The notes under the pieces were generated by a model that was given only the letters and a program-made list of their open reading frames with translations, was not told the DNA's origin and did not search any database. From the NCBI GenBank assembly GCA_945643635.1, contig CALZFC010000270.1, positions 596,001 through 660,000 of the forward strand: 64,000 bases of DNA. Direction: 5' to 3'. The stretch's first letter is position 1. Each line of letters starts with the position of its first letter. Source of the DNA: Allodiplogaster sudhausi. Taxonomy: Eukaryota; Nematoda; Chromadorea; Rhabditida; Diplogasteridae. Of the stretch, positions 19,861 to 32,100 are shown piece by piece. Made by a program: the position numbers and the translations under genes.

Positions 19861-20440
19861 TCAGTAGGAAATAAATTTTTTATGTACAATCTCTTTATTT
19901 TCCTTCAGACTGGCTTTTACAGGAGTCATTTTTATTGATCTGTGATAACAATTGTTATAATTATTCATTAAATCATCTAAGGTATTAATCCGTTTATGAT
20001 CATTATTTTGAGTAAATATTTTCCACATCCTTTCCTTTAAAGTTCTATTAAATCTTTCAACAATTGAAGCTTTTTTTATTAGATTTTGTAGAAAAGTGAT
20101 TGATTTTATTTTCATTGATTAGTTTGTTTATTTTAGAATTGAAGAACTCTTTTCCTTTATCTGTTTGAAATTTTTGAGGTTTTCTTGATTTTATTAACAC
20201 TTCAAATACTTTAAGAATCTCTTGCCCACTTTTATTTTTAATAGGAATAGCCCACGCATATTTACTAAAACAATCAATTACACTTTATAGATATTTAAAA
20301 CCATCATTCTCTTTGGAATATGGTATCATTTCAACTAAATCTGCTTGCCATTGTTCGTCAATATCATGAATATATACTCTTTCTGTTTTAAAATTTTTTC
20401 TTGCTGGTGTTTTCTTTAATTGTAAGAAGTCGTGACAATA
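19861..20440 (-). pseudogene. Decayed Maverick/Polinton-type DDE integrase fragment
   Basis: The minus-strand reading matches the retrovirus-like integrase core of Maverick/Polinton transposons. A region with EQWQADLVEM (first catalytic Asp) is followed by SVIDCFSKYAWAIPIK, then QTDKGKEFFN (second Asp), then KKASIVERFNRTLK (catalytic Glu), and a tail with YNNCYHRSIKMTP. A TAA at 20287-20285 interrupts it after KYL, and the frame shifts before the KKASIVERF segment, so it is inactive. It stops at 19861, about 110 bp from the end of duplication unit 2. No capsid, polymerase or terminal repeat was seen nearby. Confidence 0.85.
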
Positions 20441-20670
20441 AAAAAGAGAAGTGGTTATGAGGATCCTGTTATAGTAGTCGGTGTCTGCTGGGGTAATAAG
20501 TAGTTATGATGGAGTCTGTAAGGCTATACAGTATCCATCTATCGGTTATTCTGCGAAATATTATGACATTATTTTTGAGCCGCCGTCTGTTTTTATCCAC
20601 CCGAAGGAAACAGTATTTTGAGCTTTAAAAAGCCTTTTTTTTCAATTTAAAAACATTTCTTTTTTTTAAG

Positions 20671-21121
20671 GAAAACGACGAGGTGCTCGTGTGTGGATTC
20701 GCTCGCAATGGCCACGTCGATGGGTGGAATTCTCGCGGAATTGGCGTCTGTTCAGCAGCAGCTTCTTCTTCCTTATCATCTGGTTTGTCTTGTTTCAAGT
20801 TATTTTAACTACGGTAGAAGAAGTGTTCTCAGGTTCTCAGTTACAGTAACCAATGTTACTGAGCCATTGCTAATGTTTCTTTATATCATGTTTAAGTTCT
20901 TGTATGTTTAGTAACACGTTCAATAATGGTGGTTAATGCAATAAAACGCCTGAGCTTTTGCCTTTATAGAGAGCTCTTCATCTTAATCCTCGGAGGGGTT
21001 CATCTGGACACGTACGTGATTAACTTCTTGTGGGCAACAGTGTCGTGGACGGGGCAACAATGGTTCGCTTCTCTAATCGCATGAAGGAGTACCTGGAGAA
21101 CGGAAGTTCTTCTGACGATGC
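20671..21121 (+). CDS. Partial membrane-protein exons, unrecognised
   Basis: After an acceptor-like TTTTTTTAAG at about 20669, a frame reads a basic segment (WIRSQWPRRWVEFSRNWRLF) into a hydrophobic helix (SSSFFFLIIWFVLF), with a phase-0 donor possible at ACG|GTAGAA. A second exon from about 20975 reads LFILILGGVHLDTYV. From about 21033 the likely coding frame changes to one ending VRFSNRMKEYLENGSSSDDAQV and a stop near 21121. The frame change resembles the one-base breaks elsewhere in the window. I do not recognise the protein; it may be a fragment or pseudogene. Confidence 0.4.
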
Positions 21122-22600
21122 TCAAGTGTAATAGCAGCTTGCTGATATCCAGATCTCTATGTTTGTTGTGTACAATTCAAATTGCTAGGTGTTCCTGTTT
21201 CTCTAAACGGGACCTCCCGGAATATGTACAAGTTGTCAAATCGCTGTTATTTCAGAATGAATTAAATTTGATAATGCTAATTGTATGCTTAGAGTCAGCC
21301 ATGAATGAAGAACAGACTAAGAGCAGCTTTATTTGAGATGCACTGTCAGAATCAAACGAAAAGTTTCACAAAGATACAAATAATAAGAGTAATCTAAAGG
21401 TCATGTTTGAAAGGTAGATTGTTAGTAAGCCTGTCTGAGATTGGAAATCGTTAACTAGCTGCAGTTCTCAGCTTACACACATTACGGTAATCAGAGTTTA
21501 ATCAAATGTATAGAAATTATATTTATGAACAGGTTACACATTCGACTTGACCAGTGATGAAGTTGCACGTGTAAGTAAGGAAATAAAGTTATAAAAAAAC
21601 ATGTTCTGCAGATAAAAGACCTACTGTATACGAAGGCAAATCTCAAGGCGTTCGGCCCCCGGAAGTATCTCCTATGCTATACACATCCCCCCCCCCCCGG
21701 CCAACGAGAAGTTCGTCTCCTTCTTCTTGCGCATGAATATCACCGAATTGTGAGAGATATCGAAGAAGAGAAAGACAGAGATCATAAATCATCCGCAACC
21801 GTTACATGTTCGATACCGATAGACATTTCATTTCTCTTCTTATTCAAGGCAGTCATCTTCTCAAGTCATCGTTCCCTTATTAGAAGTGTTGTTGCCGCCA
21901 GTTGAAATAAATCAGTGTTTTTACTCGAGTCAAACGTCTTTATTAAGTCAACAGTCAAAAGAGTCTTTTCTTTCATTGTTTTGACGACAAGGACCTCTAT
22001 TATAAAGCTGAATTTAAAAAAAGAATTGTCTCTCCCACTTCTTCTTCCAGATAGATGAAAGGGCGCAAAACATTATAAAAACACTTATTTTATTCACCCG
22101 TTTATTAATAAAGAAACCGAATTTGAAGCAATAAATCTTCATTTAACAGGTGGCTTGTCGAAATTTACGCAAAATTTATTATACTAATCTTTTTCATCCT
22201 TAAGAACTTGGCACTGGGGAAGATTGGTGTAATAGCCGTTATATAATCGGCCAACGCATGTCGAATTCGTAGACTAAATACTTTTCGGGTCCGATGTTCA
22301 TTGCCATCGCGCTCTGCAGTCCATGCTTTGAGATCGAAATAAAATGATTCTCCAGAGATGACAGCGTCGGTGCCAACATATTAACAGTTTTTTATGTACT
22401 AATATTTCTGTGAAAAACTCATAAATCCAAGGCATTCATTGAAGCGAGAAATTAAGCTGTGAAAAGAATGATACAATTACGTGTTCATTGAAAGGAGCAT
22501 ACCCAGAAGGCTTAGGAGTATCAATGTTCCCAGACGTGATGTTATGTGAATTTGTTGAGAAGAGAAATAGCTACATATAAGGAGAGGGTTGAGAGAGAAA
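21122..22600. other. Intergenic DNA without recognisable genes
   Basis: AT-rich sequence with only short open frames, including a C homopolymer near 21688-21699. I found no splice-consistent exon. Confidence 0.4.
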
Positions 22601-22679
22601 GAGTGAGAGAGAGAAAGCATGTCAAGAGACAGAGAACACATTTAAAAAAATGACAATATATCTATATCTCGGTCCCTTT

Positions 22680-23030
22680 CTTTCTTTTCTCCTTTTTTTC
22701 TCTCTCTCTTTCGTCTCCTCTCGGTCTCTCTCTCTCTCTCTTTCTCTCTCTCTCATTCTCTTTCTTTCTCTGTCTCTCCCCCTCTCTTTCCTCTCTTCTC
22801 TCCAATCAGTTGCCAAATGAAGTGATGAGGCGGGCGACGAAGCATCAGCTTGAGCAATAGCAAAGGCATTTCAGTGTTCGTCCTTCCCTCTTCCCGGCTG
22901 CTCGCATAGACCGAGCCATGCCATCCAGATCGATTCCAAACCGTTCGGATCGAATCTTCACGTGCATATACCACGTCAGCAACTGAAGCTCAACTCCGTC
23001 TTGGTAGGCTTCCTTTCTCTTCGTCTTTGC
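22680..23030 (+). repeat. Dispersed repeat with core CTCGCATAGACCGAGCCAT, preceded by a CT tract
   Basis: A TCTC-rich tract (22680-22800) leads into the same roughly 220-bp body seen at 9955 and 26160, including the core at about 22902. Confidence 0.75.
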
Positions 23031-23634
23031 TGATGCTATAATATAGCTAAACTTAAAATAAATTCCCTTACTTATTTAGAGAAACCAATATATGTATGTA
23101 TGTTTCAGCAACCGATTCAAGTGCAGTAGTCACAATTCTCGAGGAAGGAGAACAATGCGCAAGGTTCTTCAATTCGTTCTTGAAGATACGGCGAAACAGC
23201 GGCGTTGGTCAGACGAATACATCAGTTGGTTATTTTTTGACTCATCAACCATCTAACTAATCTTTCAAAAATAGACCTATTTTGATGTTTGAGACCCACT
23301 TTTTTTTCTGAAACCTGACTTTTCGCCCCAAATAACTGCCACGGAGGAGGTTTTTTTTAAGGATTTAGAGGGGATTTGTGACTTACTGTAAACTTACCGT
23401 AACCTCCGAATATGGAAAAAAAAAACCGAGCAAACCGAATGTTGAATTCGGTTTCCTCTCCTCAACTGACCAAACTGGGTCACGAGTACCGAATTAATAT
23501 CTTCAGTAGTTCGGTTTGGTTTCTAGTCAAAAAATTTTATTTACTGAAAAACTAATATTTAATTCATATTATACAAATAAAGTTATAAGAAAAAAAAAAG
23601 TAATTTTTGATGTGAAACTTCCTTCTTTTAGACA

Positions 23635-24145
23635 ATGCCAGGCGCGCAAACGCCGCGCCAGGCCGCGAGCCCAACCGAATCACCAAGTCCAGAGCTCGGA
23701 CAGCTCCCGGAGTCAACAACTGGCAACACCGAAGAACCCGGTAAGCCAGAAAGCCTCTTGACGCAAGCGTTGTCAAGTGTGCCGAATCTCTTTCTCAACC
23801 AAGACAAGTCAAATCTCACCAACACTGTGAGTGAAGAAGCCTCAAGCCTCTCGACCCAATCGCGGTAGAGAGTGCCGAATACAATTCAAGCGCGAAATCA
23901 ATCAGAAAATGCGAGTGGCAACCCTCGAGACCAAGCAGAAACAGGACGAGCAAGAAGAGATGGAAATGGACGCCGCTGCGTCCTCCTTAGGTTCTCCTGT
24001 CCTCTCGTCCTCTCTTCTCCCGTCTACCCTCCATCCGGTATCTCCCCCTTCAACGGTCCACCACGCCTTTTTTCGTCTTTTTTATCTCTTTTATTTTATA
24101 TTAACTTTTCCGCACAGAGTAAAGAGCGATGAGAAAGAATATTAG
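23635..24145 (+). CDS. Putative Ser/Glu-rich protein exons, unrecognised
   Basis: A TTTTAG acceptor-like site precedes ATG at 23635. The first frame runs 77 codons with balanced, gene-like composition (TESPSPELGQLPESTTGN) to a stop at 23866-23868. From about 23831 the next frame is also gene-like, with a charged stretch (ATLETKQKQDEQEEMEMD). A strong donor GTGAGT at 23828 could join them, but no acceptor restores the frame cleanly. No family recognised. A one-base break or a missed intron would explain the overlap. Confidence 0.35.
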
Positions 24146-24568
24146 GATATCAGTAGGAGGTATTTTTCTTGGTTGTTTTGTTTTTGCTCACCAAAGGCGC
24201 TGGCTCGTTCGTTTTGTTTCTCCATGACGGTTGAATATGTGATTGAAAAAAAAAACTATTTCCTTTATACATTATTTAACATATAATGCACTCGACATAT
24301 GTGAAATGATGAAGAAAGCGAGAGAAGAAAAGAAAAGAAGGGGAGGGAGCGCGCGCGGCGCCAAATCGATTGACTAGACTTTCTGTCCAATCGGACTAGA
24401 CATTGCTTTGGATTTTTCGACTAATAGTTAGAGTTTTATATACATCGAATTGTGAGTTTGACTGCGACTTATGCTCTTGCCTGGCACCTCATTTTGCACT
24501 TATCGCACATGCGTGGAGCATGATTTGTTCTGCAGCAAATCACAAAGTCTCTCTTGCTCGTTCTTTAT

Positions 24569-24573
24569 CTCTT

Positions 24574-24605
<32 letters not shown>

Positions 24606-24653
24606 TGTCTCTCTCTCTCTCTGTCTCTCTCTCTGTCTCTCTCTCTCTCTCGT
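24569..24653 (+). repeat. CT microsatellite
   Basis: TCTC/TCTG tract; open frames through it are low complexity. Confidence 0.9.
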
Positions 24654-25099
24654 TGCGGGTTTCCGAGAACCGAAAGATCCCCCTCCCATCCCACTCTCAC
24701 AATTTCATTTAATTCTCCAACTCCTTTTCTGTTCCCTGAATCGTTTAATGCAGTTCCATGTATCAAAATGTTACAGGGGTTTATTAGTTAGAAACAGCCC
24801 AAGATTGGGTCAAATTTTAAACAAGAAAAGAGACATGCGTTGGGTTGCTGTTGGAGTTGAATAGCATGTTGGCAAGTAAAATGTGTTTCAACACGCTTAA
24901 CTCGATGAACACGAGGACTAGAATACATGGTGCGTCAAATTCGATGTGGGGGAGGGGAAGAACGAGGTACGGACGGAGACTGAGTCTCTTTTCTCTTGGT
25001 CTCGGCGAGAAAGCAGAAACAACTGCTCGGAAGCCGCTCCTTCTCATGTATGTCTTGCCACTGCTGAACGTTCAGGATTCGGCATAATTAATGAGAAAA

Positions 25100-25107
<8 letters not shown>

Positions 25108-25155
<48 letters not shown>
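25108..25155 (+). repeat. (TA)n microsatellite at the edge of a MITE
   Basis: About 24 TA units directly abut the CCGTATTTTC terminus of element C. The element inserted at a TA in, or created next to, this tract. Confidence 0.95.
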
Positions 25156-25157
<2 letters not shown>

Positions 25158-25599
25158 GTATTTTCTCTATTAGTACCCCCGGGGGTTCTATTTTTCAATA
25201 CCCTTGCGAGAGGGGGGCACTATTAGAGGGAGGGGTTCTATTAGAGGGAGGGGTTCTATTTTTCAATACGAGACACCAAAAGTTTAATAACAACATTTCA
25301 TTCCCAAAAAAAGAAGAATCGTAGCCCGAATTCAATGGAATCAACACTGGAATATCCGTTTTACAACAGATTTATCATGAATTTGGCATCAGATGATTTT
25401 TTTAAGAGCATCCCATGCCTCCAGGATCTATACGAGGTACATCTAGAGCTGAAGTGATAGACTATTAGGGGGGGGGGTTCTATTGGAGGGGGGGTTCTAC
25501 TAGAGGGAGGGGTTCTATTTTTCAATGGCATTTTCAGAGGGGGTACTATTAGAGGGGGGGTTCTAATAAAGGGGGGGGGTACTAATAGAGAAAATACGG
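25156..25599 (+). mobile_element. MITE with CCGTATTTTC termini (element C)
   Basis: Inverted termini beginning CCGTATTTTCTCTATTAG, flanked by TA/TA. The internal core matches elements B1/B2, including the ACTGGAATATC stretch. Only about two minisatellite units are present, so this resembles the ancestral form of the expanded B elements. Confidence 0.85.
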
Positions 25600-25789
25600 T
25601 ATATATATGTATATATGTATATATTCAAAAGCATAAATAAAATCAGCGAACCTTTTAGATAATGCCGATGAAGAGGAAGAAGATAAGACAACTCACTCCT
25701 GAAAGCAAGTAATCATTATCGAAATCTATGTATATGGAAATTTAGGAGCAAAAACTTCTTACAAGTTCGGGTGCTTTTTTAAATTGCAG

Positions 25790-26145
25790 GCATTCAACGA
25801 AGAAACCGTGAGGCTAACTGGAACGGAGTTGAGATTCCTTGCTGACGTGGAATACGCAGCGAGAAGGATCCGGACAGCTCGGTCTATGCGAGCAGGCGGG
25901 CAGATGCGAAGGACGAACACTGAGATTTTTTTTTGCTCAAGCTGATGCTTCGTCGACCTACGGCAGGACGCTCACTTAATTTTGCAGTTTATTAGTGGGG
26001 CTAATTTTGAGAGAAGGGAGAAGAAGGATATGTATGTATGTACATAGAAGAAAGAGAGACAGAAGAAAGAAGAAGGAGAGGGACATGAGAAAGAAATAGA
26101 GAGAAAATAGAGAGAGAAGAAAGAGAGGGAGGTAGAGAGGTAGGG
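25790..26145 (-). repeat. Dispersed repeat, inverted copy
   Basis: The plus strand carries the reverse complement of the repeat body with core ATGCGAGCAG/CTCGGTCTATGCGAGC, followed by a GA-rich tract. It forms an inverted pair with 26160-26490. Confidence 0.7.
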
Positions 26146-26159
26146 AGTTCTCCCTAGCT

Positions 26160-26490
26160 TCGCTCTCTCCATTCTCTTCCCACCCTTTCCTTCTTCTCTC
26201 TCTCTTTCTCTCTTTCTCTCTCTCTCACACAATTAGCCATGCTAATGAACTGCAAAATGTAGTGATGAAGCGGTTCAACCTTATTACGATGCAGGCGACG
26301 AAGAAACTGCTTGAGCAGCAGAGATATTTCAGTGTTCATCCTTCTCCCTCCCCGCCTGCTCGCATAGACCGAGCCATGCCAACCACATCGAATCCATATT
26401 AGATTCCGGATCGGATCTTCTCGCGCGAATATCGCGTTTGGAAAGAATCTCAACTCCATTTAGGTTAGCCTCACTTTCTCCTCCTCATCG
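26160..26490 (+). repeat. Dispersed repeat with core CTCGCATAGACCGAGCCAT
   Basis: A CT tract followed by the roughly 220-bp body; the core lies at about 26360. Confidence 0.75.
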
Positions 26491-27610
26491 TAGATGGCCG
26501 GTAGTGTTTGCAACCGTGTCAAATGTTCACACTTACAGATATTAATACATTATTAAGATTTTTATACATATATCATTTATATATATATATATATCCTTTT
26601 ACATACTCGGTTTCTATATCTGTACAAATAAAAATGGTAAAAAAAAAATCTCCTTTTTCTTGTGTATCACTTATGAATCTAATTTAGTGTACGTGAACAC
26701 GTTTTCCTACTCGGCCATTCTGCAAAGGGCCACACACTCCTTGCCTGATGCTTTCTCTCCGTCTCTGCTACAAGTGTCTGAATCATATATATATATTGCC
26801 ACTCACTGGCGCAAGTGAATGGCAATATAATTCTGAAAATCGGCAAATTCCTTGGGATGGTCTTTCCTATGCTTTTTTGCCTTTCTACCGTACTGCAAAT
26901 ATGAATTGTTAAATTAAATGACCGCTTTTAATAGATATAGTAGATATAAAAATAACTTTACATAATAAATTGTGTAACGTATTATTATTAAGAAGCACCG
27001 GACTGCCTTGGCTTCTCACTCTGCAAAGAAGAGAAGCTCTAAGAGACCCGCAAAGTTGAAGACTTAATTAGAACATTTAAACTTCCCCTGAACTTCCGAT
27101 CATTTGTTTGTGTTTCCGATAAACTTGTACATTTGTTACTTGTGGCATCTGAGAGAACCCCGGCACATCGGCACACAAGTCATCGATAACACTTTTTTTT
27201 ACCTGAGACATCACATGGCAGAAGATTGAGAGCAAGAAGGCCAAAAGCTAACAGTAACTATTTTTAAAAAAGCGAAATAACAAAGTGGATGGTCGCTGAT
27301 ACTCAGTCGGCAGCATTGCTCGATATCGGCGTCTACTTCCGCGTGGTTGCTTGTAGAGTGGCTTGCGGCCTGGCTCTTCTGTCCTTGCATGTCCACGACG
27401 GCGTAGCAGCTTCCCTTAGTGATGTCAGCCTGCTATAGCGGGTCGGCTGATGAGAGGATTGTGAGGGGTATCGTAGAGACCGAAAAAGCGGTGCCAATAT
27501 GGGGTGTGACCGGTGAGAGAGAGGGCGCGCACCCTGGGGAGGCTGGCGACAATCGCGCTCAACTGTGAGATGTCGTGGCCGTTTTTCTCTTCTCGATATT
27601 GGGCATCGGC
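26491..27610. other. Intergenic DNA without recognisable genes
   Basis: Contains short TA runs and one minus-strand Arg/Pro-rich open frame (27333-27650) without splice support. Confidence 0.4.
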
Positions 27611-27614
27611 CTCT

Positions 27615-28100
27615 CAGGTCACGTTTGAAAGTGAAAATAACCGTAATCATTTCGAAATAATAAATATTAATTTCGTGTGTTCAATTCGTCAAAGGAAAGA
27701 ACAACAAATAATGACCTAACATTTTTGGGAGGGGTTATTGGGCTCAAATTCTCGGCCCACCCCTCCCATACTTTTCCGGGTGTTAGAAATTTGGGCCCGG
27801 CCCATCCCGAAGGTCCAGAAGAAGGAACCCAATTATCAAAAATGTGAGTTAAAATGTTTTTCAAGAAAAAAATTTTACCCGAATTTTCTTAATTTATATG
27901 GTTTAAACCTGTTTACATGTACATATGTAGTTATGTCTAATTAACCGAGTAGTAAAATGGTTCAACTATATATCCCATTCAATAAATTAGTTGATCATTC
28001 TCTGACGATCGGGCCCAAACAGGCCTAAAGGCTATCCAGTGACTCCGCAGGCCGGGGCCAATTTACTGAAATGCCGGGCCGGGCCGTTGACATCTCTGAT
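27615..28100 (+). repeat. Dispersed repeat with GGCCCGGCCC-rich segment (partial copy)
   Basis: Starts AGGTCACGTTTGAAAGTGAAA and runs through ATTTGGGCCCGGCCCAT to CGGGCCGGGCCG. Related to 35560-36290 and 38880-39530. Confidence 0.7.
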
Positions 28101-28447
28101 AAATATCATAAGAAGGGTGACGTTAGAAAGTACTATATCCATCCATATGATTATGTGTATATCTTTATTTCCGCATTGTAACCATTTAGATATGGTAGAT
28201 GGGCATTTCTGTTCAAGCCAAACTTTTCTTATATTTTGTTGGTAGTTGTAATTTCTCTCTACCGTTCTCATTACAGATACTTCTGTCCTTTCCCCCGCTT
28301 ACTTATTCTGACAATTTTCCGTATCCTCTTAGTAGTATAAAGGGCGTCCATTTGGCTTCCATCGAGGGATAAAATAAAAGTAGATAAGTCACAAGAAGTA
28401 CTAAGAATTCTCTAGCATAAAAACTTTCAGATTTCGCCGTTGTGTCC

Positions 28448-28666
28448 ATGAGTATGCAGAATAATGGTTGGCTTTATAAAGTGGTCGGAATTGCCGGAAT
28501 TTCACTCGCTTTCAATGGTTTCTTCTACTTGTTCCGTGCCATGGGCACGTGGCAGTATTTTCAGATTACCGCATTATCCTTGGCCGGAATCACGAAGCGG
28601 CCTTGTTTCCTTCAATGCCTCAAATCTCTTCGGCCTCTCTCTCCATCCTTTCCTCTGCATCCATAA
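28448..28666 (+). CDS. Small hydrophobic open frame, unrecognised
   Basis: ATG at 28448 opens 72 codons with a plausible membrane segment (GISLAFNGFFYLF) followed by FRAMGTWQYFQITALS. It lies downstream of the minus-strand receptor gene, on the opposite strand. No family recognised and no splice evidence; it may be chance. Confidence 0.25.
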   Translation: MSMQNNGWLYKVVGIAGISLAFNGFFYLFRAMGTWQYFQITALSLAGITKRPCFLQCLKSLRPLSPSFPLHP

Positions 28667-28680
28667 CAAAGTTTATCTGC

Positions 28681-29086
28681 TCACTTAGCCCTCTCTTCAA
28701 TATCTGTTTTTTGCAGACTGCCCTGCTTGCTGACAGGCTTAACAGTAACGGACGACGTCTTAGCTGTCTTATCTAAGAATAATGATGATTATTTACAAAT
28801 GCCCTCGCGGCCCTCTCAACCCTTTGTTGATTCCAGCTTGGAGGCCGCTACGGAGACCGACGCCGGCTTTCTATTCTTCTCACAATCTGAGGAAGTGTGC
28901 TCGTCACTACTCTTCTGCGCTCTTTTCCGGTGGTGAGGAGCTAAAAACAAAATATTATCCCATTCATTCTCCCTCTACATAGCATAAATGAGTAAGATTG
29001 CCAGGATGTGCTATTTAGGGAGAGACCACGAAAGAGAAAGAGAGAACGAGAGAGAGAAAGGCAGAGAGAACGAGAGAGAGTGATAA

Positions 29087-29118
<32 letters not shown>

Positions 29119-32100
29119 AGAGAGAGGCAGAAGGGAGAGGGTGAAATGAATATCAGGCAGACACGAACATCCGGTGATGTTCTTCTTCTTCTTCATCTTC
29201 TTGCACCGTCTCTGTTGCCGCCGCTTCTTCTTGTTCTTGAAGAAGGGGAATCCCCGGTGGAGACAGCCGACCACGAAGATTCCGATGAGTCCGACGAACA
29301 GCACGACTCCCACAACAACCACCGCCGCCCATGGCTTTCTTCTTTAAGAATTGACATTTAATGACGCCTTAAAGAAGGAATCTTTAAGGACCGCTCCAGC
29401 GAATATACGTTATAATCTAATATCGTCGCATTTTCTCTGTCGCTTCCATTCTTCAAAATCATCAAGCAATTGAATGAGTTGGGATTGATTAAAAGGGTTG
29501 ATTGTGAGAAAGGAACGCAGCTGATGTCTTTTTTTTCTAAATTCCGTTCAAGGGCGAAAGCCGAAGATAAAGAGACTTTTCTTAGATACCCCAACATGGC
29601 AGTCGACGTCGTCATTGGCTCAGTGGTGGCGGTGGAAGTTGTACTGGCCGAAGTCGTTGTTGGGCTGCAATGTGTGTACCTTTTGTAGAGACAGCCTTAG
29701 GCTATAACCAATTAATGTTTGATGTTGTAATCATCTCCATCTGACTCAAATCTCTCATCGCAAACTATATTCATGAAATTCCGCTGACATACCTTGGCGT
29801 GGTAGATGTAGTCGTGGTTGTCGTGCTCCTCGTAGTATAACTTAAGCGAGTAAATTAGACATAATTGAAAAAAATTCTTATGTTTATGTAGTTTTACCAC
29901 ATAAAGGTCAAATACAATATTTTTCTGCACATTTTTCCAGTTGTTCCTTCGCCTCCCATCCTGCCGACATACCTTGTTGATGCAGTCGTAGTTGGCGTGC
30001 TTGTCGTAGTGAAGCTAAAACGAGTAAAGTAGGAATATTTCAATAATGTTTTTTTTTCAATAAAAATTTTTTGCAATCATAACGAATATATATTTTTCTG
30101 CACATTTTTCCAGTTGTTCCTTCAGCTCCCATCCTGCCGACATACCTTGGCGTTGTCGATGTAATCGTGGTTGACATTCTTGCCGTAGCGGTACTATATA
30201 AATTTTATCATAAAAAGGCCGAATATATTTTTTCTACAGATTTTTCTAGTTATTGATTCATCCCCATCCTGCCGACATGCCTAGGCGTTGTTGATGTAGT
30301 CGTAGTTGGCGTGCTTGTCGTAGTGGAACTAATGCGAGTAAATTAGAAATATTTCATATAATTTTTCTTAATTTTATATAACTTTTATTACCAAAAGGCC
30401 GAATATATATTTTTTCTACACATTTTTCTAGTTATTGATTCATCCCCATCCTGCCGACATGCCTAGGCGAGGTCGATGTTGTCTTGGTTGGGGTGCTTGT
30501 CGTTGTGGAGCTAAAACGAGTAAAGTAGGAATATTTCATATAAAGTTTCTTAATTTTAAATGAATTTTTTTTACAATGAGGACGAATATATATTTTTTTT
30601 CTGCACATTTTTCCAGTTGTTCTTTCAGCTCAAATCCTGCCAACGTACCTTGGCGTTGTTGATGTAGTCGCGGTTGACGTGCTTGTCGTAGCGGTGCTAA
30701 AGCGGGTAATTAATAAATATTTCATATAATTTTTCTTCATTTTATATAAATTTTATCACTACAGGCCGAATATATTTTTTCTACACATTTTTATAGATAT
30801 TGATTCATCCCCATCCTGCCGACATGCCTAGGCGTGGTCGATGTTGTCGTGGTTGGCGTGCTTGTCGTAGTGGTACTAAAGCAAGTAAATTTGACATAAT
30901 TGCCTGAACTTTTCTTAATTTTATATAAATTTAATTACAAAAAGGCCGATTTTCCAATTGGAATTTTACCTTGTTGTCGTTCGAATTCCTTGGAGAATCT
31001 TCTCCAGCTGTTAAGAACAAGCCAATCAGTTGTTGTTTTTTTTCAAGATTTTTCAACAGTTTCCGGGTGATAAAACTTTTGATTAGTTTAGGTCTTCATA
31101 ATCCTTTTTCGGTGCTACCGAACCTCATTGAAAAGTACACGTATGGTTCCAGATTGATTTTTCTCCAGTTGCTCCTCTCCAATGAATTGCTCGATGACGC
31201 GAGACGCGTTCGGGTACATTTTCATTTTAAGCCGGCAGTCGTCTTTATCTCTTCCACAAACACATGTCACGTCCAAGAAGTGATGATACTTCCAGTCTAA
31301 AGTACATTTTTAGTGTTACCGCATTCCTGACCCAGCTCAATTCAGAGCAATAATACCAGTAATCTACTAGTTGCTATCTGACAATATGAAGAAGCAACCC
31401 TGAAAATGTCTTTCTTCTATTTTAACGAAATTAGTTATAATGAAAAGCCAAATATACACTTTGGTTGCAAGCTACTGTGCATATTCAAATAGTTACAGTA
31501 TCCTTGCGGAATCACCAGTTAGAGTGTCGTTGCGGCGCTGACTTAGCAAGTAAAGTAACTCTGTCGATTAGTTCTCTGACTGATTTTGCATTCGATCTCT
31601 TTGCCCGCCCAGCACTGCGCCTCGGTCGAGCCGTCCTCGTGGATGATGTGCATGCACAGTGGGTTCCGCGGGAAATAATACTCGCAGTTCGGTAAGTTCT
31701 CGACGAGAGCGTCGCATGACACCGAATGGTTCATGTACGTCGTGTCCCAGTTGTAGCAGGAAATTTTCTAAATATGGGAAAAAATTAAATTAATTAGTTA
31801 TTTTTATTATATTAATTATTCATATTATATCCATATTATTTTCTCTAATGGATTGCAAAAATTAGGCAACTTTTTAAAGCTATAGGACCTCATGATATTG
31901 GTCGCATTTCGTGGTGGTAGTCGTAGCCTTCGCTGTTGTTGTCATTGTGGTTGGGGTTGTTGTTGTAGTTGTAGTTGTTCTTTAGTGATCTTCATGTGTT
32001 TTTATATAATTATTATAATCAATTCTTAAGTGATTTATTTATTCGCTAACGTCGTCGTCGTTGTTGTTGTTGTTCTGAAAATATATTATATTGTAGAAAG

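Noticed and set aside
29793..30875. Plus-strand Val-rich hydrophobic repeats (LGVVDVVVVGVL)
   Set aside because: These are the complement of the Thr/Ser mini-exons. Splice sites, phase and neighbouring exons all support the minus strand.
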